Source of the DNA: a virus
Virus record (IMG/VR): IMGVR_UViG_3300030430_002004
Location: 1 to 46,157 of that record
Direction: 5' to 3' (one strand)
DNA: 46,157 nucleotides
Positions 23,801-32,444 of the stretch are shown here, in pieces. The position numbers were made by a program, and so were the translations under genes. Every line of letters starts with the position of its first letter. Position 1 is the first letter of the stretch. Under the pieces are notes generated by a model. That model was given only the letters and a program-made list of their open reading frames with translations. It did no database searches and had not been told where the DNA came from.

Positions 23801-26800
23801 AAAACTCAGGTGCAAAATCTAAAATAGATTTTTACTGCGAATCCAGCAATGCACATTACACAAGATTAGAAGCTGCAGCTCATGCTTCGTACAGTGGCAA
23901 CGTAACTGTTACTCTTCCAACAACAACAGGAACTTTAGCCCTTACATCTAGCAATATCACTGGTAATGCGGCAACAGCAACAGCATTACAAAACGCTAGA
24001 ACAATACACGGAGTTTCTTTTGATGGAACTGCAAATATAGATTTATCAGAGGTGATACAAGACACAGTAGGTGCAATGTTCTCAAGTAACACCGAAACTG
24101 GTATTGCTGCAAGTTATGAAGATGGCGATGGCACTATTGATCTAGTCATTGGTTCTGGGGTAATAACAAATGCCATGTTAGCAGGATCTATAGCAAACGA
24201 TAAACTTGCAGGATCTATAGCCAATAACAAACTTGCTAATTCTACAATTACAGTAACAGATGGCAGTAATTCTACCGATACTGCACTTGGCGGAACAATT
24301 ACATTCTCTGCAGGGGAAGGTATAGATGTAGCTGAATCTTCTGGAACAATTACAATATCAGGAGAAGATGCTACTGCAAGTAATAAAGGAATTGCGAGCT
24401 TTACAAGCGACTTTTCTGTTTCTAGTGGCGCAGTATCTCTAGGAACTTCTGGTGTCTCTGCGGCTACTTATGGCTCTGCTACAGCTATTCCTGTACTAGC
24501 TATAGATGCAAAAGGTAGAGTAACATCTGCAAGTACTGCAAATATCTCAACAAGCTTTACTTTATCTGATGGCAGTAACACTCAAACAGTTGCAGGGGGA
24601 GATACTTTAACAGTTGCAGGAACAAGTAATGAGGTAGATGTTGCTGTAAGTGCTACTGATACTTTGACTATTGGATTGCCAAATGATGTTACTGTTTCTA
24701 ATAATTTAACTGTCTCTGGAAACTTAGTTGTTTCTGGAACTACTACACAAACAGGTTCTGTTGTAACAGACAATAACTTTACTGGTCTTGCTAATGCAAA
24801 TACAGGCAACAGTACTGACTTTGGATTCTACGGAAAATATGTAGAATCAAGCACTACTAAATATGCAGGGATCTTTTACGATGCTTCTACCGATAATACC
24901 TTTAGATTATTTGTAGATACCCAAACAGTTCCTTCTACTACAGTTAATACCAGTGCTACAGGTTATACGGCAGGTAATCTGGTTATAGGTGCACTTACTA
25001 CTTCTGGAATAACTATTGGCAGTACTGCAGTTACTTCAACTGCGGCAGAGCTAAACATACTTGATGGTGTTACTGCTACTGCTTCTGAATTAAATATTTT
25101 AGACGGAGTAACCTCTACCACAGCAGAATTAAATATTCTTGATGGTGTTACAGCAACAGCTACAGAACTTAACATCATGGACGGTAATACAAGTGCTTCC
25201 TCCACTACATTAGCAGATGCAGATAGGTTAGTCGTAAATGACGATGGCACTATGAAACAAGTTGCCCTTACTGATCTAGAAACTTATGTAGAAGGTGCTA
25301 TAGATACTTTAGCTAACTTAACTGCTGTAGGCGCAGGGGGGCAAACTTTAGCTGTAACAGGAAATCAGACCTTAAGTGGTAATCTAACTGTAAATACTAA
25401 TTCCTTTAAAGTAGATGCTTCAAATACCAGAATAGGTATTGGACAAGCTACACCAACAGTTGCTATAGATGCAGGATCTAAAACAGATGCAATACTTTTA
25501 CCAAAAGGCACAACAGCACAAAGACCAAGTGGTGCCGCAGGTCAATTTAGATACAACACTACACTTGGAAAGTTTGAGGGATATACTTCTGAATGGGGCG
25601 AGATAGGCGGTGGTACAAGTACAAACACTTTTGAAGTAAATACTTATACAGGCGATGGCAGTGAAACTGCCTTTACGCTTTCCCAAGCACCTGATAGTGA
25701 AGACAACATCATAGCTTTTATAGAAGGTGTATATCAAAACCCAAACGATTTTATTCTTAATGGCACAACGCTTACCTTTGACGTAGCACCTGCCAATGGC
25801 AGAAAGATAGTTGTATATCACGTAAAAGGCGCAGTAGCAGGCCAGAATCTAACTATATCTACAATGACAGGCGACGGTTCTGATACAACGCTTACTTTAT
25901 CTATAGATCCTATATCAGAAAACAATGTGCAAGTGTACATAGACGGTGTTTATCAAAACAAAGATACCTTTAGTGTTTCTGGAACTACCCTTACTTTCTC
26001 AGAAGCACCGCCAAATGGCTCTAAGGTAGAAGCTATGACTCTTACCCAGACCGACATCAATACCGCAACAATCCTAACCGATGCAGACGGAGATACCAAA
26101 GTTCAGGTAGAAGAAAGCTCAGATGAGGACAAGATAAGATTTGATACCGCAGGAAGCGAGAGAGTTATCATAGACAATGCAGGGAAAGTTGGTATAGGAG
26201 AGAGCACACCTCTTGGAAACCTTCATGTCAAGTCTGGCGAATCAAGCGGTTCTGCTGATGCTAATGCAGACGAACTTGTCATAGAAGGTGCTGGGAATCA
26301 CGGCATACAGTTTTTAGGTCCGAACAACTCATTTATGCAACTTCTGTTTGGGGACAACGATGACAGTGACGTTGGATATCTAGCTTATGACCACACTAAT
26401 AACGCTTTGAGTTTTGGAGTCAATGCAGCAGAAAGAATGAGGATTGATTCTTCTGGAAATGTTGGAGTTGGAACTTCAAGCCCTGCAAGTAAGTTTCACA
26501 TTTCAGCAACAGGAGAAGCTAGAATAATTTTAGAAGGTGATAGTGATAATGATAGTGGGGAAGAATCATCACTATTAGAATTGAGAACAGATGGCGGTGC
26601 TGTAAGACATAGAGTAGAGGCTACAGGCTCAAGTGGAAATGATTTAAAAATTACAGCAGGTGCAGACCAGACTACAAATACTTTAACCTCAGAAATAATT
26701 TTTGAAACTAAAACAGCAAATTCAGCAACAGCAGAAAGAATGAGGATTGATGCTGACGGTAATGTTGGCATCGGAGTTTCAAGTATAGTCAGAGAACCTC

Positions 26801-27477
26801 TACAGGTTCATAGAGCATCTTCTAGTGATGTACAAATACACATGACAAATACCTCTACAGGTACATCAGCTTCTGACGGTATGACTATATTTGCTAATTC
26901 TACAACGTCAGGATTTTGGCAAAGAGAATCTGCAAATATGCTTTTTGCTACAAATGGTACAGAAAGAATGAGAATTCAACCCGGCGGTGGAATTTTAGTA
27001 GGTGGTACCTCTACAGGTGGTACGGTAGCAGCACAAATTGAAGCAAATGGTGGCGATAGTGGAAGATGTTTTCAAAGTACAGTAACGGGAACGGGTTCAG
27101 CTAATGCAATAACATTTAATAATGGAAATGGACAAGTTGGTCGTATAACTACATCTGGTTCGGCAACAAGTTTTGTTGGTTCATCTGACTATAGAATGAA
27201 AGAAAACATAGTCTATGACTGGAATGCAATGACAAAGGTTAAAAACTTAAAACCTGCACAATTTAATTTTAAAACAAATACAGACGAAATAGTTGAAGGT
27301 TTTATTGCACATGAAGCTCAGTCAGTTGTTCCTTATGCTGTAGTAGGAGAAAAAGATGGTGAAGAAATGCAAGGTATGGATTATGGTAAATTAACTGCAA
27401 TCTTAACAAAAGCAATTCAAGAACAACAAGAACAGATAGAAGCAATGAAAAAAGAAATAGAGGAGTTAAAAGGATAA
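20875..27477 (+). CDS. giant repetitive tail fibre with S74 auto-chaperone end
   Basis: A 2,200-residue virion fibre. Residues about 240-660 hold three consecutive units with an exact 133-residue period (GTDTTGNYV blocks at 21619, 22018, 22417 and 22816), then shorter diverged units, a pair of RTIHGVSFDG units (about 23389 and 23998), four 13-residue ELNILDGVTATAS copies (25048-25203) and GNVGVGTSSP-type repeats. The C-terminal 100 residues are a peptidase S74 (intramolecular chaperone) domain: SSDYRMKENIVYDW with the likely nucleophile Ser and DYGKLTAILTKAIQEQ with the catalytic Lys, ending in a coiled coil. S74 domains trimerise beta-helical fibres, then cleave themselves off. It is encoded between head genes rather than with the tail tip. 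Confidence 0.92.
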   Translation: MAISKITVSDVSPNNTITVSDNNQISVVTVGIQGPGGPNAILGRSIKDGFTAGSSDNGAGLIYDHANVRWLSTVDSDASSLNFKIPNLTFLSGQTVTSILDEDNMGSNSATALATQQSIKAYVDAELTSQDLDFQGDSGGALSIDLDSETLDIAGGTGIDTSGSGNTLTVAIDSTVTTLTGTQTLTNKTLTAPVLNNVDLNAGDISSDTVINKSPTITLAGDLSGSVQLSNLGDATLTATVISNSVALGTDTTGNYVQDISAGEGIDVSGSGSETASVTISAEDATASNKGIASFDSTDFTVSSGDVTLNAERVQDIVGAMVSSNTESGLSVTYQDSDGTLDFDADDFTITLGGDLSGSATVTNLADATLTATIVANSVALGTDTTGNYVSEISAGEGIDISGSGSETATVTITAEDATSSNKGIASFDSTDFTVSSGAVTVNAERIQDIVGAMVGSNTESGITVTYEDSDGTLDFNVADPVITLSGDVAGSATMTNLGDVTISTTIQANSIALGTDTTGNFVADLTAGEGIDVSGGGSENATITVSAEDATDSNKGIASFDSTDFTVTSGDVTLNAERVQDIVGAMVSSNTESGISVTYEDSDGTLDFNVADPTLTFTGDVTGSGTMTDLGNTSIALTVAANSVALGTDTTGNYVATIADAGNSRITVANSGSETAGVTLDIADDAIGTDQIANNAVTLGTQSTGNYVATIAGTTNEIEVSGSGSETAAVTIGLPDDVTIGGALTVTGNLTVNGTTTTLNTATLDVEDLTIRVGKNATTLSATNGAGIEFGGSSSKPTITWNSSDGRLVSNKIFAATSFVGDVAGNATTATTLETARTIHGVSFDGSANIDLSEVVQDTVGAMFSSNTETGITATYQDSDGTLDLVIGTGDITNAMLAGSIANSKLANSSITVSDGSNSTATALGSTITFSGTANEVEVAESSGTITVGLPSSVDITTDLSVSNVDIATGSIVLKNSGAKSKIDFYCESSNAHYTRLEAAAHASYSGNVTVTLPTTTGTLALTSSNITGNAATATALQNARTIHGVSFDGTANIDLSEVIQDTVGAMFSSNTETGIAASYEDGDGTIDLVIGSGVITNAMLAGSIANDKLAGSIANNKLANSTITVTDGSNSTDTALGGTITFSAGEGIDVAESSGTITISGEDATASNKGIASFTSDFSVSSGAVSLGTSGVSAATYGSATAIPVLAIDAKGRVTSASTANISTSFTLSDGSNTQTVAGGDTLTVAGTSNEVDVAVSATDTLTIGLPNDVTVSNNLTVSGNLVVSGTTTQTGSVVTDNNFTGLANANTGNSTDFGFYGKYVESSTTKYAGIFYDASTDNTFRLFVDTQTVPSTTVNTSATGYTAGNLVIGALTTSGITIGSTAVTSTAAELNILDGVTATASELNILDGVTSTTAELNILDGVTATATELNIMDGNTSASSTTLADADRLVVNDDGTMKQVALTDLETYVEGAIDTLANLTAVGAGGQTLAVTGNQTLSGNLTVNTNSFKVDASNTRIGIGQATPTVAIDAGSKTDAILLPKGTTAQRPSGAAGQFRYNTTLGKFEGYTSEWGEIGGGTSTNTFEVNTYTGDGSETAFTLSQAPDSEDNIIAFIEGVYQNPNDFILNGTTLTFDVAPANGRKIVVYHVKGAVAGQNLTISTMTGDGSDTTLTLSIDPISENNVQVYIDGVYQNKDTFSVSGTTLTFSEAPPNGSKVEAMTLTQTDINTATILTDADGDTKVQVEESSDEDKIRFDTAGSERVIIDNAGKVGIGESTPLGNLHVKSGESSGSADANADELVIEGAGNHGIQFLGPNNSFMQLLFGDNDDSDVGYLAYDHTNNALSFGVNAAERMRIDSSGNVGVGTSSPASKFHISATGEARIILEGDSDNDSGEESSLLELRTDGGAVRHRVEATGSSGNDLKITAGADQTTNTLTSEIIFETKTANSATAERMRIDADGNVGIGVSSIVREPLQVHRASSSDVQIHMTNTSTGTSASDGMTIFANSTTSGFWQRESANMLFATNGTERMRIQPGGGILVGGTSTGGTVAAQIEANGGDSGRCFQSTVTGTGSANAITFNNGNGQVGRITTSGSATSFVGSSDYRMKENIVYDWNAMTKVKNLKPAQFNFKTNTDEIVEGFIAHEAQSVVPYAVVGEKDGEEMQGMDYGKLTAILTKAIQEQQEQIEAMKKEIEELKG
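21619..22815 (+). repeat. three tandem 399-base (133-residue) repeats in the fibre gene
   Basis: The GTDTTGNYV-encoding block starts at 21619, 22018, 22417 and 22816, each exactly 399 bases apart. The encoded residues are nearly identical between units (SFDSTDFTV, NAERVQDIVGAMV, SNTESG) while many third codon positions differ, so the repeats are old and conserved at protein level. Confidence 0.9.
25048..25203 (+). repeat. four 39-base (13-residue) repeats in the fibre gene
   Basis: ELNILDGVTATAS-type units start at 25048, 25087, 25126 and 25165. Copies use different synonymous codons. The same unit is known from structural proteins of T4-like cyanophages, from memory. Confidence 0.85.
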
Positions 27478-27478
27478 T

Positions 27479-28732
27479 ATGGCAAACACAAAGATCCCTG
27501 TAGAACTGTCAAGTACACCAGGAATCGCAGACAGCAGTGATGCTACTGCTATAACAATCAACAGTAGTGAGCAGGTAGGAATAGGTACGACTAGTCCTGT
27601 TGCAACTTTACAGGTAAAAACACAGACAAACGGAAACTTAGCTTTTCAAAACTCAACATCAGTTTCTGGAGGTGTAAAGCTTAACTGTTTTAATGATGCG
27701 GCAAATGCCAGTTCCCCTTTTGAAATTGACGGCTCTACTTTGCAATTCAATGTTGCTGCAAGTGAGAAAATGAGAATTGATTCTTCAGGACGAGCAATGA
27801 TAGGTACAACCGATGCAGGTTATCCTGATTATGGCGATAGCTTAACTCTTGGCGATGTTGATGGCGGTGGTGGTAATGCTGGAATGACCATAAGAAGTGG
27901 TTCGGGAAGTTATGGTACTTTTTATTTTTCTGATGATACAGGAACAGCAGCAGGTACTTACGCAGGAAAAATGCAATATAACCATAGTAATAATTCTTTG
28001 ATATTTGCGACTAATAGCGTTGATAGATTCACAATAGACTCTTCTGGCAACGCTGTTTTTTCTGGCGCTACCATAACAGTTGGTGACAGTCATACTTTTG
28101 GTAATGGTGGAGGAGATAATTTACATATAGAGTCAAGTTCAGGCGAAAACATAGTCATTAATTCTGCAGGTGGAATTCATGTTTTTCAAGATAATGGTAC
28201 AGAGCAGATGAGAATTTCTGGTGACAATGTTTTAATTAAAACTACAGACACAGGACAAAACTCGGGTACAGGTGTCAAATTTGTAAATACAAGACTCTAT
28301 ATGGTGAATGGTCTTACTAGTGGAGAACAAATATCATATTATGGGAGTGGTGGGTATAAATACTATGTGAGTGTTGCAGGTAAAATACATACTGCTGTAG
28401 GGCCAGCGGTTTATAGCGTTTCTGATGAAAGACTAAAAGAAAATATAAGAGATTACGATAAAGGATTAACAGATATTTTAAAACTAAAACCTAGACTTTT
28501 TGATTGGAAAGAAGGTGAAGGTAGTAATGAAAAAAATGTATCAGGATTTGTAGCACAAGAATGTGAAGCAGCAGGTTTTGATGAGTTTGTCGGAGACTTT
28601 AAGCATGATACTCTTACTGATGCAAAATCTTTTGGAGCAGGTGGATTAATACCTGCGCTTGTAAAAGCAATACAAGAACAACAAACAATAATAGACGACT
28701 TAAAGTCTAGGATAGAAAAACTAGAGGAATAA
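27479..28732 (+). CDS. second tail fibre with S74 auto-chaperone end
   Basis: A 417-residue fibre starting one base after the first. The N-terminus (ADSSDATAITINSSEQVGIG) is closely similar to that of the next gene, suggesting a shared virion attachment segment. The middle has repeated MRIDSSGRAMIG / FTIDSSGNAVFSG units typical of beta-helical fibres. The C-terminal S74 domain has SVSDERLKENIRDYD (likely Ser nucleophile), KLKPRLFDWKEGE, VSGFVAQECEAAGF and GLIPALVKAIQEQQ (Lys), ending in a coiled coil. Probably a receptor-binding or side fibre. Confidence 0.88.
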   Translation: MANTKIPVELSSTPGIADSSDATAITINSSEQVGIGTTSPVATLQVKTQTNGNLAFQNSTSVSGGVKLNCFNDAANASSPFEIDGSTLQFNVAASEKMRIDSSGRAMIGTTDAGYPDYGDSLTLGDVDGGGGNAGMTIRSGSGSYGTFYFSDDTGTAAGTYAGKMQYNHSNNSLIFATNSVDRFTIDSSGNAVFSGATITVGDSHTFGNGGGDNLHIESSSGENIVINSAGGIHVFQDNGTEQMRISGDNVLIKTTDTGQNSGTGVKFVNTRLYMVNGLTSGEQISYYGSGGYKYYVSVAGKIHTAVGPAVYSVSDERLKENIRDYDKGLTDILKLKPRLFDWKEGEGSNEKNVSGFVAQECEAAGFDEFVGDFKHDTLTDAKSFGAGGLIPALVKAIQEQQTIIDDLKSRIEKLEE

Positions 28733-28733
28733 T

Positions 28734-30104
28734 ATGGCACTAACGAAGATCACAAGGGCAATATTAGATACAGGAATATCAGACAGCTCTGATGCTACTG
28801 CTATTACTATTGATAGTTCTGAAAATGTTGGCATAGGGGTTACAACTCCTTTTAGTCAAACACAAATTACAGAAACAGGCTGGTCAAGCGGTGCACCTTA
28901 TGGAACAGTTTTAACAGTAACAGGTAATAATACTAATGATGCTAACTGGGGTCATTTGTTAATTACTGACAGCTCAACTGGAACAGGTAATGGTGGAATG
29001 TTGAGATTCGCAACAGGCTCAACATCTAGCGACATAAATCCTTTTGCTGGTATTGACGGTTTTACTGAGGGAAGTGCGTATGGTGGTTTAAAATTTTTGA
29101 CCAGACCGAACGGCGGCACATCAACGGAAAGAATGAGAATTGATTCATCAGGAAAGGTTGGCATAGGAACTTCAAGCCCTGGAACTATCTTGCATACAAG
29201 AACATCAGATGCTACATCCAATAATAATGCAGGTGGTGGTTTTTACCATGTAAGTTCTTCAACAGCAGGATCTAGGATAGCTAGTGTTTTTTTAGATGCA
29301 GATAATGGTAATTTCAGCACAAGTTCTGATGGTGCTTATGCTTACATAGAAAAAATAGGTGGTGGTGGTAATTTAAATATTAGAAATCAAGATAGTTCAC
29401 CTATAGCTTTTTATAGAAGTAGCTCAGAAAGTATGAGAATAGATGGCTCTGGAAATCTCGGTGTTGGTACTACAAGTCCTGATAGATTGTTTCACGTAAA
29501 AGGTTCTGCATCCACAGTAGCTAAATTTGCTAGTACAGGAAATATTGTCTATATAGAACTAAATGCAGCAGACCAAGTGGGAGCTGATGCAGGATATATA
29601 AAATACAACAATACTAAAGAAATGTCTTTTTGGACAAGCGACACAGAAAGGATAATCGTTGATTCTTCTGGCAATTTAAAACCTAAAACAGATGCAGGTT
29701 ATTCAGGACACTCAGATTTAGGAAGTTCTAGTTTAAGATATGAGGATGCTTATGTTAGAGATGGTGTTACCACTGGTTCTGATAGAAATGAAAAAGAAAA
29801 TATTACTGAAAGCAATTTAGGTTTAACTTTTATCAAAGAATTACAACCTGTTTCTTATACATGGAAAAATAATAGTTCTAATAGAACTCACTATGGTTTG
29901 ATTGCACAAGACATAGAAACTTGGTTAAGTGACAATGATAAAAGCAATACAGACTTTGCAGGATTAATTAAAGAAGATATAAGCGAAGAACAAGATGGCT
30001 CAAACTATAGATATGGTCTTAGATATACAGAATTTATATCTCCATTAATAAAAGCAATCCAAGAATTATCAGCAAAAGTAGAAGAATTAGAAAAAAAAGT
30101 TTGA
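28734..30104 (+). CDS. third tail fibre with S74-like end
   Basis: A 456-residue fibre starting one base after the second, with the same N-terminal segment (SDSSDATAITIDSSENVGIG). Internal MRIDSSGKVGIGTSSPG repeats match those of both neighbours. The C-terminal S74-like domain reads GSDRNEKENITESNLG, KELQPVSYTWKNN, YGLIAQDIETWL and LRYTEFISPLIKAIQE. At the usual Ser position the order is GSDRNEK, so a Ser remains, but in place of the common GKL-type Lys block there is RYTEF, so self-cleavage may be altered. It is the last of three consecutive S74 fibres. Confidence 0.85.
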   Translation: MALTKITRAILDTGISDSSDATAITIDSSENVGIGVTTPFSQTQITETGWSSGAPYGTVLTVTGNNTNDANWGHLLITDSSTGTGNGGMLRFATGSTSSDINPFAGIDGFTEGSAYGGLKFLTRPNGGTSTERMRIDSSGKVGIGTSSPGTILHTRTSDATSNNNAGGGFYHVSSSTAGSRIASVFLDADNGNFSTSSDGAYAYIEKIGGGGNLNIRNQDSSPIAFYRSSSESMRIDGSGNLGVGTTSPDRLFHVKGSASTVAKFASTGNIVYIELNAADQVGADAGYIKYNNTKEMSFWTSDTERIIVDSSGNLKPKTDAGYSGHSDLGSSSLRYEDAYVRDGVTTGSDRNEKENITESNLGLTFIKELQPVSYTWKNNSSNRTHYGLIAQDIETWLSDNDKSNTDFAGLIKEDISEEQDGSNYRYGLRYTEFISPLIKAIQELSAKVEELEKKV

Positions 30105-30142
30105 TATGATGAAAACATTAACTTTAGATAAAGAGGTAAGAT

Positions 30143-30430
30143 ATGGCAGAAGCTAACACTGATGAAAGAACTCTCGTCATAAAAGACGATGAGGACAAAG
30201 AAACTGTTTACAAGGTTTCGGAAATGACGGAAGAAGCACAAGTTCTTTACGCAAAACTGGAACTGATAGGCAAGGACTCGCAAACCGTTAAGGCAAATGC
30301 GGAGTTCAAGCTAGAGCAGAACGACATATTGCAGAAGCACTACTTAGAGGCATTAAAACCTCTACTATCTTCAGATGAAGAAAAAACTGAGGAAGTAGAG
30401 AGTGACAAGCCAAAGAAAAAAAATAACTGA
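30143..30430 (+). CDS. hypothetical helical protein (virion accessory?)
   Basis: A 95-residue charged helical protein (DEDKETVYKVSEMTEEAQVLY, then VKANAEFKLEQNDILQKHY) with a basic end (KPKKKNN). No signal or membrane segment. The layout resembles small coiled-coil proteins found near phage fibre and connector genes, of unknown role. The next gene starts within its end, at GTG 30402. Confidence 0.62.
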   Translation: MAEANTDERTLVIKDDEDKETVYKVSEMTEEAQVLYAKLELIGKDSQTVKANAEFKLEQNDILQKHYLEALKPLLSSDEEKTEEVESDKPKKKNN

Positions 30431-30608
30431 TCTAGGCAAAGACACAGCACTTGCATTAGAGTCGCATGAAAAGATTTGTGCTATTCGCTATGAAAATATA
30501 GAAAAAAGGCTAGAGTCAGGCAGTCAAAGATTTGCCAGAGTAGAGGGCATGATTCTTGGTGTATATGTCCTTATCATAGGATCTCAAGTAATAACACAGG
30601 TGTTTTAA
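30402..30608 (+). CDS. small membrane-anchored hypothetical protein
   Basis: A 68-residue protein using a GTG start inside the previous gene (29-base overlap). A charged helical N-terminal part (HEKICAIRYENIEKRLESGSQ) is followed by one predicted membrane helix (GMILGVYVLIIGSQVITQVF) at the C-terminus. The arrangement is like DUF-type haemolysin XhlA or small tail-anchored phage proteins. Function unknown; it lies between fibre and connector genes. Confidence 0.6.
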   Translation: MTSQRKKITDLGKDTALALESHEKICAIRYENIEKRLESGSQRFARVEGMILGVYVLIIGSQVITQVF

Positions 30609-31261
30609 TGGCAGGACTTAAAATTGCAACAGAACCAACACAAGAGCCATTATCTTTGCAAGAAGTAAAAGATTACTTAAGGGTTGAAGATAATACCGAC
30701 GAAAGAATCCTCCAAGCTATGATAGAAACTGCAAGAAGATTTGCAGAAGAACATACAGGAAGATCTCTAATGCAACAAACAGTAAATCAATTTATTGATG
30801 GTTATGATGAAATGGAAGATCCTCTATTTGAGGGATTTAGAACTGGTCCTTTTCTTACCTATTATAAGAATTACATAACTCTAGCTAGGCCACCTGTAAT
30901 ATCCGTTACCGCAGTTAGTACGTTTGATGATTCAGATACAGAAACTACTTTTGCGGCAAGTAAATATTTTTTAGATAATGTAAGAGAACCTGCAAGGATT
31001 GTTCTTAGAAACGGCGAAACCTTCCCTACAAGCTTAAGAGTAGCTAATGCAATAAAGATAGTTTATGTTGCAGGATATACCTCGCCTTTTGCTATCCCAG
31101 AACCAATCAGACTAGGAATGTTGCAACATATTGCACATTTATACGAGCATAGAGGAGATATGTACAATGCAGTTGCTTATCCACCTTCTTTGCAAAAATT
31201 ATATGCCCCTTATGTAATTATGAAGGGGTTATCTTCTTCTACTTTACTTTCTATAGGTTAA
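30608..31261 (+). CDS. head-tail connector, gp6 family
   Basis: A 217-residue helical connector. LSLQEVKDYLRVEDNTDERILQAMIETARRFAEEHTGRSL at the N-terminus is the standard gp6/YqbG pattern, and RLGMLQHIAHLYEHRGD near the end is the second conserved helix. A beta insertion occupies residues 90-160. It forms a ring under the portal after DNA packaging. It is directly followed by the head-closure gene. Confidence 0.88.
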   Translation: MAGLKIATEPTQEPLSLQEVKDYLRVEDNTDERILQAMIETARRFAEEHTGRSLMQQTVNQFIDGYDEMEDPLFEGFRTGPFLTYYKNYITLARPPVISVTAVSTFDDSDTETTFAASKYFLDNVREPARIVLRNGETFPTSLRVANAIKIVYVAGYTSPFAIPEPIRLGMLQHIAHLYEHRGDMYNAVAYPPSLQKLYAPYVIMKGLSSSTLLSIG

Positions 31262-31263
31262 GA

Positions 31264-31587
31264 ATGTCTGTAGGAATGTTGCGACACCAAGTATCGCTAC
31301 AAAAACCCACAAATACTACCGATGCAGGTGGAGGGGCAGTCAAGACCTTTTCTACTTTAACTAAGCTTTACGCCTCCATAAAGCCTGTGTCAGGGCAAGA
31401 AAAGTATAGACAAGGCCAAGTACAAGAAAGCGTAACACATCACATTACGATACGTTTTCGTAAGGATATAGGCACTAATTATCGTATTCACTACGACGAC
31501 AGAAATTTTAATATCAAACACATTAGAAATATTGATGAGAGAAATAGATATTTATTGCTTGTTTGTAATGAAGGAGAAGCAAATTGA
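31264..31587 (+). CDS. head-tail joining / head closure protein
   Basis: A 107-residue beta-barrel protein of the SPP1 gp16 / HK97 gp7-like joining family. MLRHQVSLQKPTNTTDAGGG, TKLYASIKPVSGQEKYRQGQ, HHITIRFRKDI and YRIHYDDRNFNIKHIRNIDERNRYLLLVC give the classic pattern. It plugs the connector and provides the tail docking surface. The next gene begins at TTG 31584 within its stop (TTGA). Confidence 0.88.
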   Translation: MSVGMLRHQVSLQKPTNTTDAGGGAVKTFSTLTKLYASIKPVSGQEKYRQGQVQESVTHHITIRFRKDIGTNYRIHYDDRNFNIKHIRNIDERNRYLLLVCNEGEAN

Positions 31588-32027
31588 ACATTAAATTTTC
31601 TTTAAAAAATCTAAAAGGCTTTAACAGTCGCTTAAAAAAAAGATTTCAACAAGATGCTATGCAACAAGTTAAAAGAAATGTTACTAGAAGCACTCTAATA
31701 GTAAGAAACTTTGCCCTTGAGAATATTCAAAGAGGACAGAAAAGCGGTATAACCTACGAACTTTACAATCCAAGAAGAACACATACGTCATCTGCGCCTG
31801 GTCAGTTCCCTGCAACAGATACAGGCTTTTTAGTATCACAAATATCAACAAACGTAGAAACTAGAGGAAAACAAGTAATCGGACAGATTATAAGCTCTGC
31901 GCCTTACTCAAAACATCTAGAGTTCGGAACAACCAAGATGTCAGCTAGACCTTTTATGCAACCAAGTTTAGAAAAAAATAAAAGAAAGATTAGAGAGATC
32001 TTTAAGAAAGGGGGGTATATAGATTGA
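31584..32027 (+). CDS. tail completion / minor tail protein, HK97 gp10 family
   Basis: A 147-residue protein initiated at TTG 31584, supported by AAGGAG seven bases upstream and by overlap with the previous stop. The pattern VTRSTLIVRNFALENIQRG, APGQFPATDTGFLVSQIS, APYSKHLEFGTTKMSARPFMQPSLE is that of the HK97 gp10 family, which forms the tail terminator/neck interface. Basic N-terminus (KRFQQDAMQQVKRN). It ends with another TTGA overlap into the next gene. Confidence 0.88.
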   Translation: MNIKFSLKNLKGFNSRLKKRFQQDAMQQVKRNVTRSTLIVRNFALENIQRGQKSGITYELYNPRRTHTSSAPGQFPATDTGFLVSQISTNVETRGKQVIGQIISSAPYSKHLEFGTTKMSARPFMQPSLEKNKRKIREIFKKGGYID

Positions 32028-32431
32028 GTATTGGTCAATTTGCCTTACAAAGTAGGATCTATTCAACTTTAAGTGGCGATAGTAATTTAACATCTACATT
32101 AGGGGCAGGTGTGTTTGACGAAGTTTTAGAAGGTACAAGTTATCCTTTTGTAGCTATCGGAGAAGAAACTGCTGTTGATTATGGAACTAAAGATCTTGAT
32201 GGTGGAGAATATACAATAAATATTCATGTTTGGTCGCAATATACAGGTGCCAAAGAAACCAAGAATATTATGGACAGAATTCACGATTTATTGCATGATA
32301 GTAGCTTAAGTGTAACTGGATTTAATCTTGTTAATTTAAGATTTGAATTTAGTGATATACTTAGGGATCCAGACGGAGTAACAAGACACGGTGTTATGCG
32401 ATTTCGTGCAATAATTTTAGGAACTTCATAA
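32024..32431 (+). CDS. tail terminator-like protein, DUF3168 family
   Basis: A 135-residue protein initiated at TTG 32024 (G-rich Shine-Dalgarno about nine bases upstream). ALQSRIYSTLSGDSNLTSTLG, YPFVAIGEETAVDYGTKDLDGGEYTINIHVWSQ and NIMDRIHDLLHDSSLSVTGF match DUF3168, whose members cap the tail tube end and join it to the head. It precedes the major tail protein by 13 bases (AAAGGAG site). Confidence 0.88.
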   Translation: MSIGQFALQSRIYSTLSGDSNLTSTLGAGVFDEVLEGTSYPFVAIGEETAVDYGTKDLDGGEYTINIHVWSQYTGAKETKNIMDRIHDLLHDSSLSVTGFNLVNLRFEFSDILRDPDGVTRHGVMRFRAIILGTS

Positions 32432-32444
32432 AAGGAGATAAATT

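Noticed and set aside
21619-25203. CRISPR-like or transposon-like repeats
   Set aside because: The repeats are in frame, code for repeated fibre segments and have no spacers, palindromic repeats or terminal inverted repeats.
21276-26771. Long open frames on the minus strand across the fibre gene
   Set aside because: They follow the repeat pattern of the opposite coding strand, have low-complexity Ser/Val/Pro products and no ribosome sites; they are shadows.
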